From Mycobacterium vicinigordonae (GTDB lineage Bacteria; Actinomycetota; Actinomycetes; Mycobacteriales; Mycobacteriaceae): a DNA stretch of 64,000 nt. Below, piece by piece: positions 63,204 to 64,000 of this stretch. The stretch lies in NCBI RefSeq assembly GCF_013466425.1, contig NZ_CP059165.1, positions 3,534,001 to 3,598,000 of the forward strand, in the 5' to 3' direction. Under the pieces are notes generated by a model. The model searched no databases and was not told where the DNA came from. It was given only the letters and a program-made list of their open reading frames with translations. Within the stretch, counting starts at the first letter, position 1. Each line of letters starts with the position of its first letter. Position numbers and translations under genes: made by a program.

Positions 63204-64000
63204 TCAGGGTGCCAGCACCCGTATTTCGCCCGTCGCACCGTCGACTTCGACCAGTGCACCCTGCCGTAACGCGCGGGTAGCGTCCTGCACGTCGACGACA
63301 CAGGGGAAGCCGAACTCGCGGGCAACCAGCGCCGCGTGCGACATCGGGCCGCCGAGTTCGGTGACCACCGCGGCGGCATAGCAGAATGCGGCGGTGTAGC
63401 CGACATCGGTGACCTCGGCGACCAGGACCTCACCCGGTTGCAGGTCATCGATGGTTTCCGGACGCACGATCCGCACCCGGCCGCGAACCCGTCCGCCGCA
63501 CACTCCGACACCGCGCAGCATGTCCCCGCCGCCCAACGCCTGCGTCGAGGTCCTCGTCGGCTGCCAGGTCCCGTTGAATACCGTGGGTGGAACGATGCGC
63601 ACCAAACGACGCTGCTCGGCGCGGCGTCTGGTTACCAGCTCAGAGACGTTGGGCGGCAAGGCGTCGAGTTCGTCGACCAACAGATAGAAGACGTCGTCGA
63701 CGGATTGGAACACACCCGCTTCGGTCTGTCGGCGCCCGTACTCGCGCAACAGGGCCCGCAGCACCCAAATCGCACGCACCATCCGGTCGCGCCGCACTTC
63801 CCGATCGCGCAACTGCCGCACCGCGAGCAGCGCAACAGGCTTGGCCCACAACGGAATCGGCGCAAAAGTCGGCTCGGTTTGGGGCGGCGCATCCAGGGCT
63901 TTGGTGACCATTCGCACCAGCAGCTCGGGGTCGTCGGAGTAGCTCGTCGAAAGCATCTCGACCTCGGCCGGTCCGCGGTGTCCCATCAAAGCGAGTTCGG
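63204..64000 (-). CDS. PEP-utilizing-enzyme-type protein (Rv2047c ortholog), 5' end beyond the window
   Basis: At least 265 residues are visible, and the frame is still open at base 64000. The start of what is seen, FGHRG-like [12 protein letters not shown], matches the pyruvate-phosphate-dikinase-related family. The C-terminal mobile (swivelling) domain has [50 protein letters not shown] (in parts), with the phospho-carrier His in [13 protein letters not shown]. This is the C-terminal portion of Rv2047c, a protein with an N-terminal epimerase-like domain. It follows lppI in M. tuberculosis; here a PE_PGRS, P450 and SDR unit lie between. Confidence 0.88.
   Translation of the reverse strand, partial: ELALMGHRGPAEVEMLSTSYSDDPELLVRMVTKALDAPPQTEPTFAPIPLWAKPVALLAVRQLRDREVRRDRMVRAIWVLRALLREYGRRQTEAGVFQSVDDVFYLLVDELDALPPNVSELVTRRRAEQRRLVRIVPPTVFNGTWQPTRTSTQALGGGDMLRGVGVCGGRVRGRVRIVRPETIDDLQPGEVLVAEVTDVGYTAAFCYAAAVVTELGGPMSHAALVAREFGFPCVVDVQDATRALRQGALVEVDGATGEIRVLAP

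Overview
The window is high-GC actinobacterial DNA from a slow-growing-type Mycobacterium, probably a non-tuberculous species. The evidence is three PE_PGRS genes, an mmpS/mmpL pair, a second MmpL, IdeR- and DosR-like boxes, mycobacterial lipoproteins, and a block that follows the M. tuberculosis order Rv2038c-Rv2047c (sugar ABC transporter, Rv2042c-like gene, pncA, lipT, lppI, Rv2047c-like gene). Frequent GTG/TTG starts and ATGA/GTGA/TTGA overlaps also fit. I saw no rRNA, tRNA, CRISPR array, transposase or phage gene.

Layout. 1-7.6 kb (all minus): the 5' part of an acyl-CoA thioesterase II, a CobW/G3E GTPase whose start region looks frameshifted, a small secreted protein, an MmpL transporter with a C-terminal FHA domain, a TauD-type dioxygenase and an AbrB-type membrane protein. 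7.9-16.9 kb: a PE_PGRS aspartic protease (PecA type), an AAA ATPase, a TetR-mmpS-mmpL unit with matching triple-repeat operators before the TetR gene and before mmpS, and a PE_PGRS protein carrying a phosphodiesterase/alkaline-phosphatase-superfamily domain. 17-28 kb: lipid and CoA metabolism (hot-dog proteins, enoyl-CoA hydratase homologue, lipase, FAD protein plus acyl-ACP thioesterase), an aldo/keto reductase, an acyltransferase, a haloperoxidase-type hydrolase and a Cys-rich mini-protein behind an IdeR-like box. 27.9-32.2 kb: a TetR-controlled meta-cleavage catabolic operon (extradiol dioxygenase, fumarylacetoacetate-hydrolase-family protein, flavin hydroxylase).

32.4-45 kb reads as a stress island: ThDP-dependent oxidase, CsbD protein, HAD phosphatase, a frameshifted UdgX, ChaB/Rho-like protein, flavodoxin, Orn/Lys/Arg-type decarboxylase, MerR/HspR-like regulator with divergent Hsp20, two tandem universal stress proteins with DosR-like boxes, an ECF sigma/anti-sigma pair, an acyl-CoA dehydrogenase and an OsmC protein.

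45-64 kb is the pncA-lipT-lppI syntenic block, interrupted by accessory genes: an ECF41-type sigma factor with a divergent DoxX-like gene; a DoxX-like protein with six 22-residue repeats; gluconokinase; a large APH-like kinase fusion; a TetR/P450/SDR unit; and a classical PE_PGRS. The window ends inside the Rv2047c-like gene.

The most noteworthy items are the PE_PGRS-phosphodiesterase chimera, the MmpL-FHA fusion, the 9-bp-periodic TGCA triple operators, the IdeR box on a Cys-rich mini-gene, and the two probable frameshifts (cobW-like and udgX).
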